The notes beneath the pieces were generated by a model. That model searched no databases. It was not told where the DNA came from and was given only the letters and a program-made list of their open reading frames with translations. From positions 1-19,235 of the forward strand of contig DGDD01000160.1 of NCBI GenBank assembly GCA_002385265.1: a stretch of 19,235 bases of DNA. The letters are read 5' to 3'. This DNA comes from Chitinophagaceae bacterium UBA3961 (GTDB lineage Bacteria; Bacteroidota; Bacteroidia; Chitinophagales; Chitinophagaceae). Shown here piece after piece: positions 7,058 through 15,108 of this stretch (positions are counted from its first letter, which is position 1; the number at the start of each line of letters is the position of its first letter). The position numbers and the translations under genes are program-made.

Positions 7058-7516
7058 TTATCCTCCGATTTGAACGGTGAAGGGGATTTCAGAAGGTACC
7101 AAACACTCTCGCTCGCCACAAACCAAAAACAATACTTTCCCTGCAAGGGCTGTCTTTACATTCGCCTTTACCTTCACCACTTTTACGAACTCTACCTTTT
7201 TTTCGTAGTAGTTCACCATGCCACCAAACATCTCTTCGTTCTTTTTAATCAGGTTACCTACTTCTTTAATTTCACCATCGGCATTTACCAATGGGTTCTT
7301 TGTAAACGTAAATTTTGTTGGAAGCGGCCCCTCTACTCCTGCATTTTGAGCATACATATGCCATTCAGGATTAATGGTAGCCGTCATGTGAATTTCGTAG
7401 GTTTTATCAGCTATTTTTTTTGCGGTGAAACTCCAGTTCACCTGTTTGCTCGATTGTGCAAATGAAGTGCTGATACTTACCACTAATACGGCCAGAAGAG
7501 TGTAAAATGCTTTCAT
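7058..7516 (-). CDS. Stand-alone DsbD-alpha-like periplasmic thiol protein
   Basis: This 152-residue protein has a signal peptide (about 1-20, cleavage near SFAQS) and a single domain like the N-terminal domain of DsbD. Near its end is the motif VCGERECLVP with C133 and C138 followed by proline, the usual form of the redox pair that passes electrons from the DsbD membrane domain to periplasmic substrates. Residues 121-150 align without gaps to residues 121-150 of the downstream DsbD, where both cysteines are Phe. I infer that it supplies the active alpha module in trans. It has no membrane anchor after the signal peptide. It lies 70 bases after purQ and 72 bases before dsbD, with a terminator between. 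It might instead serve an unrelated oxidoreductase, but the neighbour makes DsbD the likely partner. Confidence 0.85.
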   Translation of the reverse strand: MKAFYTLLAVLVVSISTSFAQSSKQVNWSFTAKKIADKTYEIHMTATINPEWHMYAQNAGVEGPLPTKFTFTKNPLVNADGEIKEVGNLIKKNEEMFGGMVNYYEKKVEFVKVVKVKANVKTALAGKVLFLVCGERECLVPSEIPFTVQIGG

Positions 7517-7586
7517 GTAACAAACTTTGATCTTAGATATAAACGGTAAAGTTCGCTTTTAGAATGCTAATGGTTTGCAAAAAATA

Positions 7587-8282
7587 TTATACGAGAGAGG
7601 CCAATTTAGCTTGAGCGATGCCATTCATTACTAAAGCCTTGAAAATCAATCTACCATCAGTATTTCCGAGGGTATCTGAACAGGCTCTTTCCGGGTGCGG
7701 CATCATTCCAAACACATTTCTGCCTTCGTTACAGATACCTGCGATGTTTTTGGTAGCGCCATTAGGGTTGGCGGCAGGAGTAATATTGCCCTGTGCATCG
7801 CAGTAGCGGTAGATGATTTGGTTGTTTTTTTCCAAAGAAGCCAGGGTATCGGCATCAGCGTGGTAACGACCTTCGCCGTGCGCAATGGGGATACTGAGCG
7901 CCTTATCGGAACCTACTCCCTTGATATATACGTTCTTACAAATGAATTGTTGGTTGGCATTTCTCAATAATACGCCGGGTAAAAGCTGCGATTCGCATAA
8001 AATTTGGAACCCATTACACACCCCCAGTACTTTACCTCCTGCATTGGCGAATTCAATTACACTCTGCATCATAGGGCTGAAACGCGCAATGGCGCCGCAA
8101 CGCAAGTAATCGCCATAGCTAAATCCACCGGGTAATACAATACAATCTTCGGTAGTAAACGTACTGAGATCCTTGTCTTTATGCCATAACATTGTTACGT
8201 TTTGCTTCAAATCATTTTGAAGGGCATCTTGCATGTCTCTGTCGCAATTAGAACCGGGGAATACTACCACTCCGAATTTCAT
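7587..8282 (-). CDS. purQ: PurQ, glutaminase subunit of FGAM synthase
   Basis: PurQ releases ammonia from glutamine for phosphoribosylformylglycinamidine synthase (purine synthesis, step 4), working with the small PurL and PurS. It is a class I glutamine amidotransferase of 231 residues, the usual length. Visible are FPGSNCDRD near the start, [13 protein letters not shown] (51-63), the nucleophile C89 in GVCNG, HGEGRYH (135-141) and the catalytic pair H196 and E198 in MPHPERA. An open frame extends 22 codons further upstream to 8348, but the conserved [12 protein letters not shown] start is at ATG 8282 and an exact -7 promoter box lies between the two, so the shorter start is chosen. No other pur gene is in the window. 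Confidence 0.96.
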   Translation of the reverse strand: MKFGVVVFPGSNCDRDMQDALQNDLKQNVTMLWHKDKDLSTFTTEDCIVLPGGFSYGDYLRCGAIARFSPMMQSVIEFANAGGKVLGVCNGFQILCESQLLPGVLLRNANQQFICKNVYIKGVGSDKALSIPIAHGEGRYHADADTLASLEKNNQIIYRYCDAQGNITPAANPNGATKNIAGICNEGRNVFGMMPHPERACSDTLGNTDGRLIFKALVMNGIAQAKLASLV

Positions 8283-8307
8283 ATTCTGGGGATTTTTATT
8301 GATGCCG

Positions 8308-8338
8308 CAAAGGTACTTGAAAAGATGGGATTTTAAAA
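8308..8338 (-). promoter_or_regulatory. purQ promoter
   Basis: On the minus strand TACCTTTG (plus 8315-8308) matches TAnnTTTG exactly, with a T-run (TTTT, one mismatch to TTTG) 19 bases upstream. Transcription would start near 8301, about 20 bases before the ATG at 8282. The box separates purQ from the upstream membrane-protein gene and supports the shorter purQ start. Confidence 0.65.
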
Positions 8339-8351
8339 AGGCGTGCAAAAC

Positions 8352-9329
8352 TTAGGTCATATAGTTGATATATATCGCAAAAGCGAAAATATTCCACTGT
8401 AAAACCATGGGGAAAGTCTTGTTATTGGGATAGAAATAGGCAGAAGCATGGAAGGCTGAAAGAGGAACAGCAAAGAGCAACCAACTTACGTAGTTTTCTT
8501 TCCCATTGGTCAATAACATAAGCGCTGCTACCATCAAATAGAGCAACAACAAGCTCCAGTTTTTCCGAACCTGAATCAACATCTTGTTCAAGTTATTTTG
8601 AACATAGAACCCGCCAATAACAAACCCCAACATCAATAGCAAAATACTGAGTGTTATCGTTACTGAATTGGGCAACACAGGCAAGGTAAAGTGAATAATG
8701 GGGAGTATTTTGGTCCAAGCAAACTGGTTGTTCAGAAATAAGATGATTCCTAAAAAATAGTAAGGAGTGGTAACACCCAAGAGCCCCAACAACCACTCAC
8801 GAATGGCAAAGGGCCGCATGATGAAAAGTGCTAACCAAATCAATAGTATAAAGAGAATCGCAGGTTTGTAGAGCAAAGTGGTGACCCCCATTACAAAACC
8901 AATATTAAAAATGGCCGTTACCGCTTTGTTCGAATTGTACAATTCAATCATCCGATAGAACAAAGCAATGAGCATCGTATTTACAAGCAACGGAGCCGAA
9001 AACAAACTCCACTCTTTCATCAAGGAGGTAATCAAGATATACGACATGGCCGGCAGATAATTTGGGCGGGCCAACATCTTATTATTGTTGCAAATACGAT
9101 TGAAAATACTGGCTTGTACAAATAAGAGGAGAAAACTCAGAAAAGAATACACCAAATTAGGCAAGTGCAGACCTCGCAAGAATTGAATCAAAATAGTAAA
9201 TAGAAAGTTGTCTTCCTCCTGAACCAACGGCCCTACCGGGTGCATGAATATCGGGAATTTCAGTGCCAGTGCGTACACCAACAGCAGCAAGGTATTGGAA
9301 GAGTTTTTTTGACGAAAAATGCCTGTCAC
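8352..9329 (-). CDS. Multi-pass inner-membrane protein (DUF6427-like)
   Basis: The 325-residue protein is almost entirely hydrophobic, with about nine or ten membrane segments and short loops; no signal peptide, catalytic motif or cysteine pattern is evident. The start (MTGIFRQKNSSNTLLLLVYA) and the HP motif after the first helix (FMHPVGPL) resemble Bacteroidota membrane proteins grouped as DUF6427, whose function is unknown. This assignment is from memory and not certain. The start lies 9 bases after the stop of the 519-residue secreted protein, so the two are probably cotranscribed and may act together at the envelope. The stop is 70 bases before the purQ start and next to the purQ promoter. 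Confidence 0.7.
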   Translation of the reverse strand: MTGIFRQKNSSNTLLLLVYALALKFPIFMHPVGPLVQEEDNFLFTILIQFLRGLHLPNLVYSFLSFLLLFVQASIFNRICNNNKMLARPNYLPAMSYILITSLMKEWSLFSAPLLVNTMLIALFYRMIELYNSNKAVTAIFNIGFVMGVTTLLYKPAILFILLIWLALFIMRPFAIREWLLGLLGVTTPYYFLGIILFLNNQFAWTKILPIIHFTLPVLPNSVTITLSILLLMLGFVIGGFYVQNNLNKMLIQVRKNWSLLLLYLMVAALMLLTNGKENYVSWLLFAVPLSAFHASAYFYPNNKTFPMVLQWNIFAFAIYINYMT

Positions 9330-9338
9330 GACAACTAT

Positions 9339-10898
9339 TTAAAATTCGATTTTGGCAAACGTAAGATTGTTTCGGTAAAAACAAGGCAAAATCATCACTT
9401 TAGAACTCACTTGTTTTCCATACCGTGGTAAAAAATCCATATCGCGGTCCAAATTCTTCAAGGTAGGAAAGCGGGTGATTTTACCATCGGGAGCAACACT
9501 TTGATTGTTCAATAACATGGTTCTTCTCTCATACATATTAAATACTACTTGTATTTCACTTCCGGTAATCATCAAGAAATGAGACAACAAAGCATCTGAC
9601 TCATCGTCGTATTGAGCCTTGGGAATGGCATTGTTCCATTCTAAGGTTCCTGCTGCGTCTATTGAGAAGATCATGATGTTTTCAGAATGAAAACGGGTAT
9701 TCTGATTGTTCCCGCGGCCATAATTCCAACGATCCCAATAAAAACTATTGTATGGACTAGAATAGGGAGAATAGTAATAATAATTCAGTGGCGTCATCCA
9801 AGGATTGTTGTAAAAATTGCGATAACCGAAGCGATCAAATGTAGTTCCTCTAGACGTTGTGTAGGACGATTCTGCAAAAAGTAATACCCCACCGTCTTTT
9901 CGAACAATGATATTGTTGATGAAGAAATCATCGAACGCTGTTTTGATATTCGACTCAGGGCCTTTGGCCAATTTGCGCATTTCTTCGTTGAACACATATT
10001 CTTGTTCGCGCATCATGGCTCTTGTATTCTTATCCCATATGGCGGTATACAATCCATCGATATTCCCTCTTTTTTGCTTGTAATACAAAGCAGAGAAAAT
10101 ATAGCGTTTATTGGTATTATCTACTTTCAACTTGATATCATCCAAAATAACATCTTTGGTTTTCAAGCTGGCTACGGTGAACTGTGAATCAGATGCAGCT
10201 TTTGTAACAATGCGCAAATCGGTGATCAATTCCGATCCGTTCTTCTTTATGTATTTTCCAAACACCATATCCCCTTCGTTATCGAGCATAAAGTCGGTAA
10301 AGAAATCGTTGGTTTCCTCCATCGGCATATCGAGACGGTGCTTGTACTTGAGTTCTAATTGACTGTTGTAGAGTAAGGTGGTGAATTTGAAATTGCGAGA
10401 ATCCTTGCTGTTTATTTTGAAAACCATGATCTGCTTCTTATCGTCGCTAAATATGGTAGTATAGATCTTATTGTTGGCCGACCAACCAATTTTCGTAGTA
10501 TCCAGTTCTACAGGCTCTGTAATGCGCTTCCCTTTACCGTCAATTTTTACCGCCATACAATAAACGATATTGCGTTTTTGGATCTGATAGATCATCCAGG
10601 CGAAATCACTGTAGGCAACAAAGTCAACATTGATCCATCGATCGTCCATATCGGTTTGTTTAACCCTATCAACGAATTTCATATCAGCATCATAAACACT
10701 GATATCGTTCATATTTCGGTTATTCTTAAAAACGAGGAAATTCCCCCCAACTTTGCCGATGATTTCGAAATTAGTGCGCTTGGTATCCTCGTGCTCGGGT
10801 TCAGTATAAGAGATTTTCTGTGCTTGAACTGTTACGCTGATCAAGCCTAATACCAGCAAGCAAATGCCTTTGAGTGTTATATGGATTTTCATCTTCAT
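9339..10898 (-). CDS. Secreted protein of unknown function with Tyr/Asn-rich insert
   Basis: I do not recognise a named family. The 519 residues start with a clear signal peptide (hydrophobic GICLLVLGLISVTV, cleavage near VQAQK), so the protein is periplasmic or exported. The body alternates short beta-strands with charged turns, as in a beta-propeller or WD-like fold (repeated patterns such as NNIIVRKDGGVLLFAE); this is inference from pattern only. Residues about 357-402 form a low-complexity insert rich in Tyr, Asn and Ser, including NYYYYSPYSSPYNSFY. There is one cysteine in the body near residue 114 and one near the C-terminus. ATG 10898 (MKMK) is used; a second ATG two codons later is equally possible. 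A promoter-like pair lies at 10924-10955, and the membrane-protein gene follows after 9 bases. Confidence 0.75.
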   Translation of the reverse strand: MKMKIHITLKGICLLVLGLISVTVQAQKISYTEPEHEDTKRTNFEIIGKVGGNFLVFKNNRNMNDISVYDADMKFVDRVKQTDMDDRWINVDFVAYSDFAWMIYQIQKRNIVYCMAVKIDGKGKRITEPVELDTTKIGWSANNKIYTTIFSDDKKQIMVFKINSKDSRNFKFTTLLYNSQLELKYKHRLDMPMEETNDFFTDFMLDNEGDMVFGKYIKKNGSELITDLRIVTKAASDSQFTVASLKTKDVILDDIKLKVDNTNKRYIFSALYYKQKRGNIDGLYTAIWDKNTRAMMREQEYVFNEEMRKLAKGPESNIKTAFDDFFINNIIVRKDGGVLLFAESSYTTSRGTTFDRFGYRNFYNNPWMTPLNYYYYSPYSSPYNSFYWDRWNYGRGNNQNTRFHSENIMIFSIDAAGTLEWNNAIPKAQYDDESDALLSHFLMITGSEIQVVFNMYERRTMLLNNQSVAPDGKITRFPTLKNLDRDMDFLPRYGKQVSSKVMILPCFYRNNLTFAKIEF

Positions 10899-10923
10899 CT
10901 TCTTTATAGCAGCATCTTATATG

Positions 10924-10955
10924 CCAAATTACGGATTGTGGTTGCCTCGCCCAAA
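10924..10955 (-). promoter_or_regulatory. Possible promoter of the 519-residue protein gene
   Basis: On the minus strand TTTG (plus 10955-10952) is followed after 20 bases by TAATTTGG (plus 10931-10924), one mismatch to TAnnTTTG. The box ends 25 bases before the ATG at 10898. Confidence 0.4.
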
Positions 10956-11010
10956 CTTTATCCTCAAATTTAAGAAATTGGTTCTCAGGGTTGGGGATGC
11001 GGGGTTTCGG

Positions 11011-11030
11011 GTATTTACACAGTTAAATAC
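11011..11030. promoter_or_regulatory. Small inverted repeat upstream of kup
   Basis: GTATTTA (11011-11017) and TAAATAC (11024-11030) are perfect 7-bp arms around cacagt. The element ends 34 bases before the kup -7 box, where a regulator-binding site could lie. It may also be chance in AT-rich DNA. Confidence 0.25.
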
Positions 11031-11064
11031 AATAAAAATGGAAGCTATTTAGTTTTTTTACCTA

Positions 11065-11072
11065 TACCTTTG
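11065..11072 (+). promoter_or_regulatory. -7 box of the kup transcript (TACCTTTG)
   Basis: TACCTTTG is an exact TAnnTTTG match; a -33 element is not evident. Transcription would start near 11079, about 12 bases before an out-of-frame ATG (11091) and about 30 bases before the in-frame TTG at 11111. Confidence 0.5.
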
Positions 11073-11110
11073 TTGTGTCATTTTAACACTATGACAACAA
11101 CTGTAGCCGG

Positions 11111-13168
11111 TTGGCCGGCATCAGAACTTCAAGTTTTCTTACCGTGGGCAAACATAATATCAACAAAGTTAGCGTTGCTACCTTACTGATCGCATTAGGA
11201 ATTATCTATGGAGATATTGGAACTTCTCCACTCTACGTTTTCAACGCAGTTATCAATGGCCGTGAAATAAGAGAAGACCTCATTTTGGGGAGCTTGTCTT
11301 GTATTATTTGGACCTTGACCCTGCAAACCACTGTTAAATACGTAATACTGACCCTCCGGGCCGATAACCGTGGGGAAGGTGGGATATTCTCCCTCTATGC
11401 CTTGGTTCGCCGCCAGAAAAAATGGTTGGTGATTCCTGCCATGCTGGGCGGAGCCGCCCTCCTGGCCGATGGTATGATCACACCTCCCATCTCCGTAGCT
11501 TCGGCTATTGAAGGTTTGAAGCAGGTGCCTGCTTTCCACGACATTACGCAAACCACCATCGTATACATCGTTGTAGCCATTATCGCGCTGCTGTTCTTCC
11601 TTCAGCAATTTGGAACAGCATCCATTGGGAAATTGTTCGGACCAATGATGTTTATTTGGTTCGTCATGCTGGCTGCCATTGGTATCAGTCATATTTCTGA
11701 CGACCTCGATATTCTAAAAGCTTTCTCTCCTCACTACGCCATACAATTGCTCACCACGTATCCAAAAGGGTTCTGGATCTTAGGTGCCGTGTTCCTTTGT
11801 ACTACGGGGGCTGAAGCCTTGTACAGCGATTTGGGCCACTGTGGAAGAGACAATATTCGCATCTCTTGGATCTTTGTAAAATCAACCTTGATACTGAACT
11901 ATCTTGGGCAGGGTGCTTGGTTGCTCACGCAAAAAGGGAAGGTATTTGCGAACGAGGACCTTTTGAAAAAACCGGAGTTTTTAGCGCAATTCCCCAATGC
12001 TTTAGAACTGAAATCAACATTTTATAGCATCATGCCTCAGGGCTGGTTTCTTTATGTGGGTGTGGCCATTGCTACTATGGCGGCCATTATTGCCAGTCAG
12101 GCCTTGATCAGCGGATCATTTACATTGGTAAGTGAAGCGATGCGATTGAACCTTTGGCCAAAAATGAAGATCAACTTCCCTTCAGAGGAAAGAGGTCAAT
12201 TGTTTATTCCAGGAATCAACGTTTTGTTGTTTTTAGGATGTACAGGTATCACCTTGTACTTCCAATCGTCCTCCAACATGGAAGCAGCTTACGGCTTGGC
12301 CATTACCATGTGTATGATTGCTACTACTATTCTGTTCGCTAATTTTCTCATTACAAAGCGAGCCGCTTCATTTTTAATTTATCTATTCTTAGTAGTGTAT
12401 TTGGCAATTGAATTTTCATTCCTTTTTGCCAACCTCGATAAATTCCCTCACGGTGGTTATGTAACCTTAATTGTAGGAGGCGGACTTTTCGCGGTCATGT
12501 ATATTTGGTTCCGTAGTAGAAAAATCAAAAATCGATACGTTGAATTTGTGCGCTTGGAACACTACATCCCACAAATTCAGGAATTAAGCAACGACCGTAC
12601 GGTTCCTAAATATGCAACACATTTGGTGTATCTCACAAGTGCCAACAATCCAAAAGAAATTGAACACAAAATCATCTATTCCATTCTTAATAAAAAACCG
12701 AAACGTGCGGATATCTATTGGTTTGTGCACGTTGATACCTTAGACGACCCCTATACTTGCGAATACTCCGTAGATCATATCATTCCGAATGACATCATTC
12801 GAGTTGAATTCCGCTTAGGATTCAGAATGGAACCTAAGATTAACCTGATGTTCCGTAAAGTGGTGGCCGATTTGGTGGCGAATAAAGAAGTGAACATCAC
12901 TAGTAGGTACGAAAGTTTAGAACGTAACAATGTAGTTGGCGATTTCCAATTTATTGTGATGGAGAAGTACCTGAGCCAAGACAATGAGCTCCCTTATTTC
13001 GAACGTATCATTATGCGCATGTACTTCTGGTTAAAAGAATTGAGTCTTTCAGAAGAAAGAGGATTTGGATTGGATACTGCGAATGTAACTATTGAAAAAT
13101 TCCCTTTGATTGTATCACCTGTTCCCGACTTGAAGTTGAAACGAGTTTACAACGAAGAGGAAGTTTAA
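11111..13168 (+). CDS. kup: Kup potassium uptake transporter
   Basis: Kup/HAK/KT proteins are inner-membrane K+/H+ symporters. Counted from TTG 11111 the protein has 685 residues. The family signature GDIGTSPLYVF lies at about 34-44, after a first helix beginning VATLLIALGIIY, and about 12 membrane helices extend to near residue 460. A cytoplasmic domain of about 220 residues follows. The NRGEGGIFSLYALV segment is also typical. The start is uncertain: there is no in-frame ATG before the first helix. TTG 11111 and GTG 11144 are the in-frame options; the nearby ATG at 11091 is in another frame and stops at 11189. A one-base error or frameshift near the 5' end would also explain this. The rhodanese gene starts 14 bases after the stop. 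Confidence 0.94.
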   Translation: MAGIRTSSFLTVGKHNINKVSVATLLIALGIIYGDIGTSPLYVFNAVINGREIREDLILGSLSCIIWTLTLQTTVKYVILTLRADNRGEGGIFSLYALVRRQKKWLVIPAMLGGAALLADGMITPPISVASAIEGLKQVPAFHDITQTTIVYIVVAIIALLFFLQQFGTASIGKLFGPMMFIWFVMLAAIGISHISDDLDILKAFSPHYAIQLLTTYPKGFWILGAVFLCTTGAEALYSDLGHCGRDNIRISWIFVKSTLILNYLGQGAWLLTQKGKVFANEDLLKKPEFLAQFPNALELKSTFYSIMPQGWFLYVGVAIATMAAIIASQALISGSFTLVSEAMRLNLWPKMKINFPSEERGQLFIPGINVLLFLGCTGITLYFQSSSNMEAAYGLAITMCMIATTILFANFLITKRAASFLIYLFLVVYLAIEFSFLFANLDKFPHGGYVTLIVGGGLFAVMYIWFRSRKIKNRYVEFVRLEHYIPQIQELSNDRTVPKYATHLVYLTSANNPKEIEHKIIYSILNKKPKRADIYWFVHVDTLDDPYTCEYSVDHIIPNDIIRVEFRLGFRMEPKINLMFRKVVADLVANKEVNITSRYESLERNNVVGDFQFIVMEKYLSQDNELPYFERIIMRMYFWLKELSLSEERGFGLDTANVTIEKFPLIVSPVPDLKLKRVYNEEEV

Positions 13169-13182
13169 TTTGATCAGTTTTC

Positions 13183-13488
13183 ATGAATTATATTGAACCA
13201 AATGAGTTGAAATCCTGGATCGACAACGGCCAGGATTTTCAGTTAATAGATGTAAGAGAAGACTACGAAAGAGCCCAATTTAATATTGGAGGGCTTTGGA
13301 TTCCTTTGCCGGAGATCATGGAACATTTGGATCAAATTGATGCTTCGAAGCCGGTGGTATTTTATTGTAAAATGGGCATCAGAAGTGGTATTGCATTACA
13401 ACGTTTAGAGCCTCGTTTTCCTTCCACTACTTTTTACAATCTCAAGGGAGGCATGGAAGCTTGGAAGAAGATTTTCAAGCTTGGTTAG
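13183..13488 (+). CDS. Single-domain rhodanese-like sulfurtransferase
   Basis: This 101-residue protein is one rhodanese domain without signal peptide, so it is probably cytoplasmic. It has the typical early motif LIDVREDYE (21-29) and an active-site loop starting at C62 (CKMGIRSG), with R67 at the normal C-X4-R position, then the C-terminal LKGGMEAWK motif. It should form a persulfide on C62 and pass sulfur to an acceptor; the acceptor is not shown. It resembles GlpE/PspE-like single-domain forms. It begins 14 bases after kup and ends 21 bases before the first hydrolase, so it is probably in one transcript with them. Confidence 0.9.
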   Translation: MNYIEPNELKSWIDNGQDFQLIDVREDYERAQFNIGGLWIPLPEIMEHLDQIDASKPVVFYCKMGIRSGIALQRLEPRFPSTTFYNLKGGMEAWKKIFKLG

Positions 13489-13509
13489 TTTTCTTATCTT
13501 AGGATAGGA

Positions 13510-14298
13510 ATGATTGCCTACCTACCATATTTACTGCTCGGAATTGTACTGCTCTCGGTACTGGCCTATTTCATTCAAGAACGTTTCATCTTCAAGCCTG
13601 AAAAATTACACCAAGAATTCATTTTCAAATACGATGTGCCTTTCAGTGAACTCTTTTTTGATGTTGAACCCGGTGTTCGCATCAATGGTTTACATTTCCA
13701 CAGAAACAATCCAAAAGGATTGGTGCTCTATTTTCATGGAAACACCAGAAGCATCAAGGGATGGGCAAAATATGCAGCGGATTTTTACCGCTACGACTAT
13801 GATGTAGTGCTCATCGATTATAGAGGCTTTGGAAAAAGCACGGGAAAGCGTTCAGAGAAAAGTATGTTATCAGATGTACAATTTGTATACGATTCACTAC
13901 GAAAACAATATCCGGAAGATCATTTGATAGTATATGGGAGAAGCATGGGAAGCGGCTTTGCCACCAAACTTGCATCAGACAATAACCCACGCTATCTAAT
14001 TTTGGATGCTCCCTATTATAGTTTCAAAAAAGTAGCACAGCGATTTCTCCCTTTCTTACCTGTTCGTTGGGTATTACGGTATCATTTAAGAACGGATGCT
14101 TGGATCAAAAATGTGAAATGCCATACCTATATCATACACGGAACCAAAGACCGCTTGATCCCCATTTCACATAGTGAAAAACTTAGAAGCATTAACCCAC
14201 ATTATATTACATTGATTAGAATTGTGGGAGGTGGTCATAATAATTTACCTTCGTTCAACGAATACCATAGTTTTATTCGCGACATCCTTAAGGAATGA
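13510..14298 (+). CDS. Membrane-anchored alpha/beta hydrolase 1
   Basis: A 262-residue serine hydrolase of the BEM46/ABHD13-like group. Residues 4-22 form an N-terminal membrane anchor. The core has the oxyanion motif YFHGNTRS (74-81), the nucleophile S145 in GRSMGSG, the acid D214 in HGTKDRLIP and the base H243 in GGGHNNL, so the triad is complete. Such proteins are usually esterases, lipases or thioesterases; the substrate cannot be predicted. Its stop overlaps the start of a second hydrolase by 4 bases (ATGA at 14295-14298), which implies translational coupling. The two proteins share the anchor, the order of motifs and the APYY segment after the nucleophile, so they are paralogues. Confidence 0.88.
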   Translation: MIAYLPYLLLGIVLLSVLAYFIQERFIFKPEKLHQEFIFKYDVPFSELFFDVEPGVRINGLHFHRNNPKGLVLYFHGNTRSIKGWAKYAADFYRYDYDVVLIDYRGFGKSTGKRSEKSMLSDVQFVYDSLRKQYPEDHLIVYGRSMGSGFATKLASDNNPRYLILDAPYYSFKKVAQRFLPFLPVRWVLRYHLRTDAWIKNVKCHTYIIHGTKDRLIPISHSEKLRSINPHYITLIRIVGGGHNNLPSFNEYHSFIRDILKE

Positions 14299-15092
14299 TT
14301 ATGTGGAAGAAAATTGCCTTTCGTTGGATCAAAGTACTTGTATTGGTGTATTCCATTATTGGAATTGTTTTTTATTATGTACAAGACAAGATCTTTTTTC
14401 ACCCAACAGTTTTAAGCCAAGACTATCAATACAACTACCAAGGAAAACTTAAGGAGGTTTTCATTCCCGTAAACGATCAGTCTACTCTTTATTTCGTTCA
14501 ATTCAAAACACCAGATACCGCCAAAGGTGTAGTGTTGTACTTTCACGGTAATAGAGATAATATTTCTCACTATTTGAATGCTGTTCCTCCCTTGGTAGCT
14601 CAAGGGTATGAGGTTTGGATGTTAGAGTATCCGGGGTTTGGGAAAGCTACCGGAAACTTCACAGAACAGAACTTATATGAATGGGCTTTGCAGCTCTACA
14701 AATACGCTCGACCTCATTTCCAACCCAATCAAATAGCAATTTATGGAAGAAGTCTAGGAACAGGCATTGCGGCGCAATTGGCATCCATTAGAGATTGTAG
14801 GCAGCTGATCTTAGAAGCCCCTTATTATGATTTTAGAAATGTGGCGCGCCCTTATTTGTTTTTGTATCCGCTAAACAGAATGATTCCTTTCGGTTTTCCT
14901 ACTTATCAATATTTGCAAAAAGTAACGGCTACTGTTACACTCATTCATGGAACCGATGACGGAGTGATCTCTTATCGAAACAGTGCAGCGCTATCAAAAC
15001 TTTTCAAACCGGGCGACACATTAATAACCGTAAAAGGTGGTAGTCATAACGACTTGTTGAATTTTCCGGAAGCTAGAGTAACCATTAAATAA
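14295..15092 (+). CDS. Membrane-anchored alpha/beta hydrolase 2
   Basis: A 265-residue paralogue of the preceding hydrolase, with a membrane anchor at about 11-29, oxyanion motif YFHGNRDN (82-89), nucleophile S153 in GRSLGTG, acid D222 in HGTDDGVI and base H251 in GGSHNDL. All triad residues are present. The first ATG (14295) overlaps the previous stop; a second ATG at 14301 is equally plausible. The gene ends only 16 bases before the stop of a convergent LD-carboxypeptidase gene, with no terminator or heptad array between, unlike the other convergent pairs here. Substrate unknown. Confidence 0.88.
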   Translation: MIMWKKIAFRWIKVLVLVYSIIGIVFYYVQDKIFFHPTVLSQDYQYNYQGKLKEVFIPVNDQSTLYFVQFKTPDTAKGVVLYFHGNRDNISHYLNAVPPLVAQGYEVWMLEYPGFGKATGNFTEQNLYEWALQLYKYARPHFQPNQIAIYGRSLGTGIAAQLASIRDCRQLILEAPYYDFRNVARPYLFLYPLNRMIPFGFPTYQYLQKVTATVTLIHGTDDGVISYRNSAALSKLFKPGDTLITVKGGSHNDLLNFPEARVTIK

Positions 15093-15108
15093 TAATGGTT
15101 CGGCTCAA

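Noticed and set aside
7070..7465. 131-codon plus-strand frame opposite the small DsbD-alpha-like gene
   Set aside because: Antisense shadow; the minus-strand protein has a signal peptide and a family cysteine motif, this one has nothing coherent.
11195..11692. 165-codon minus-strand frame opposite kup
   Set aside because: Antisense shadow of a highly conserved part of kup; low-complexity, charged composition without a recognisable motif.
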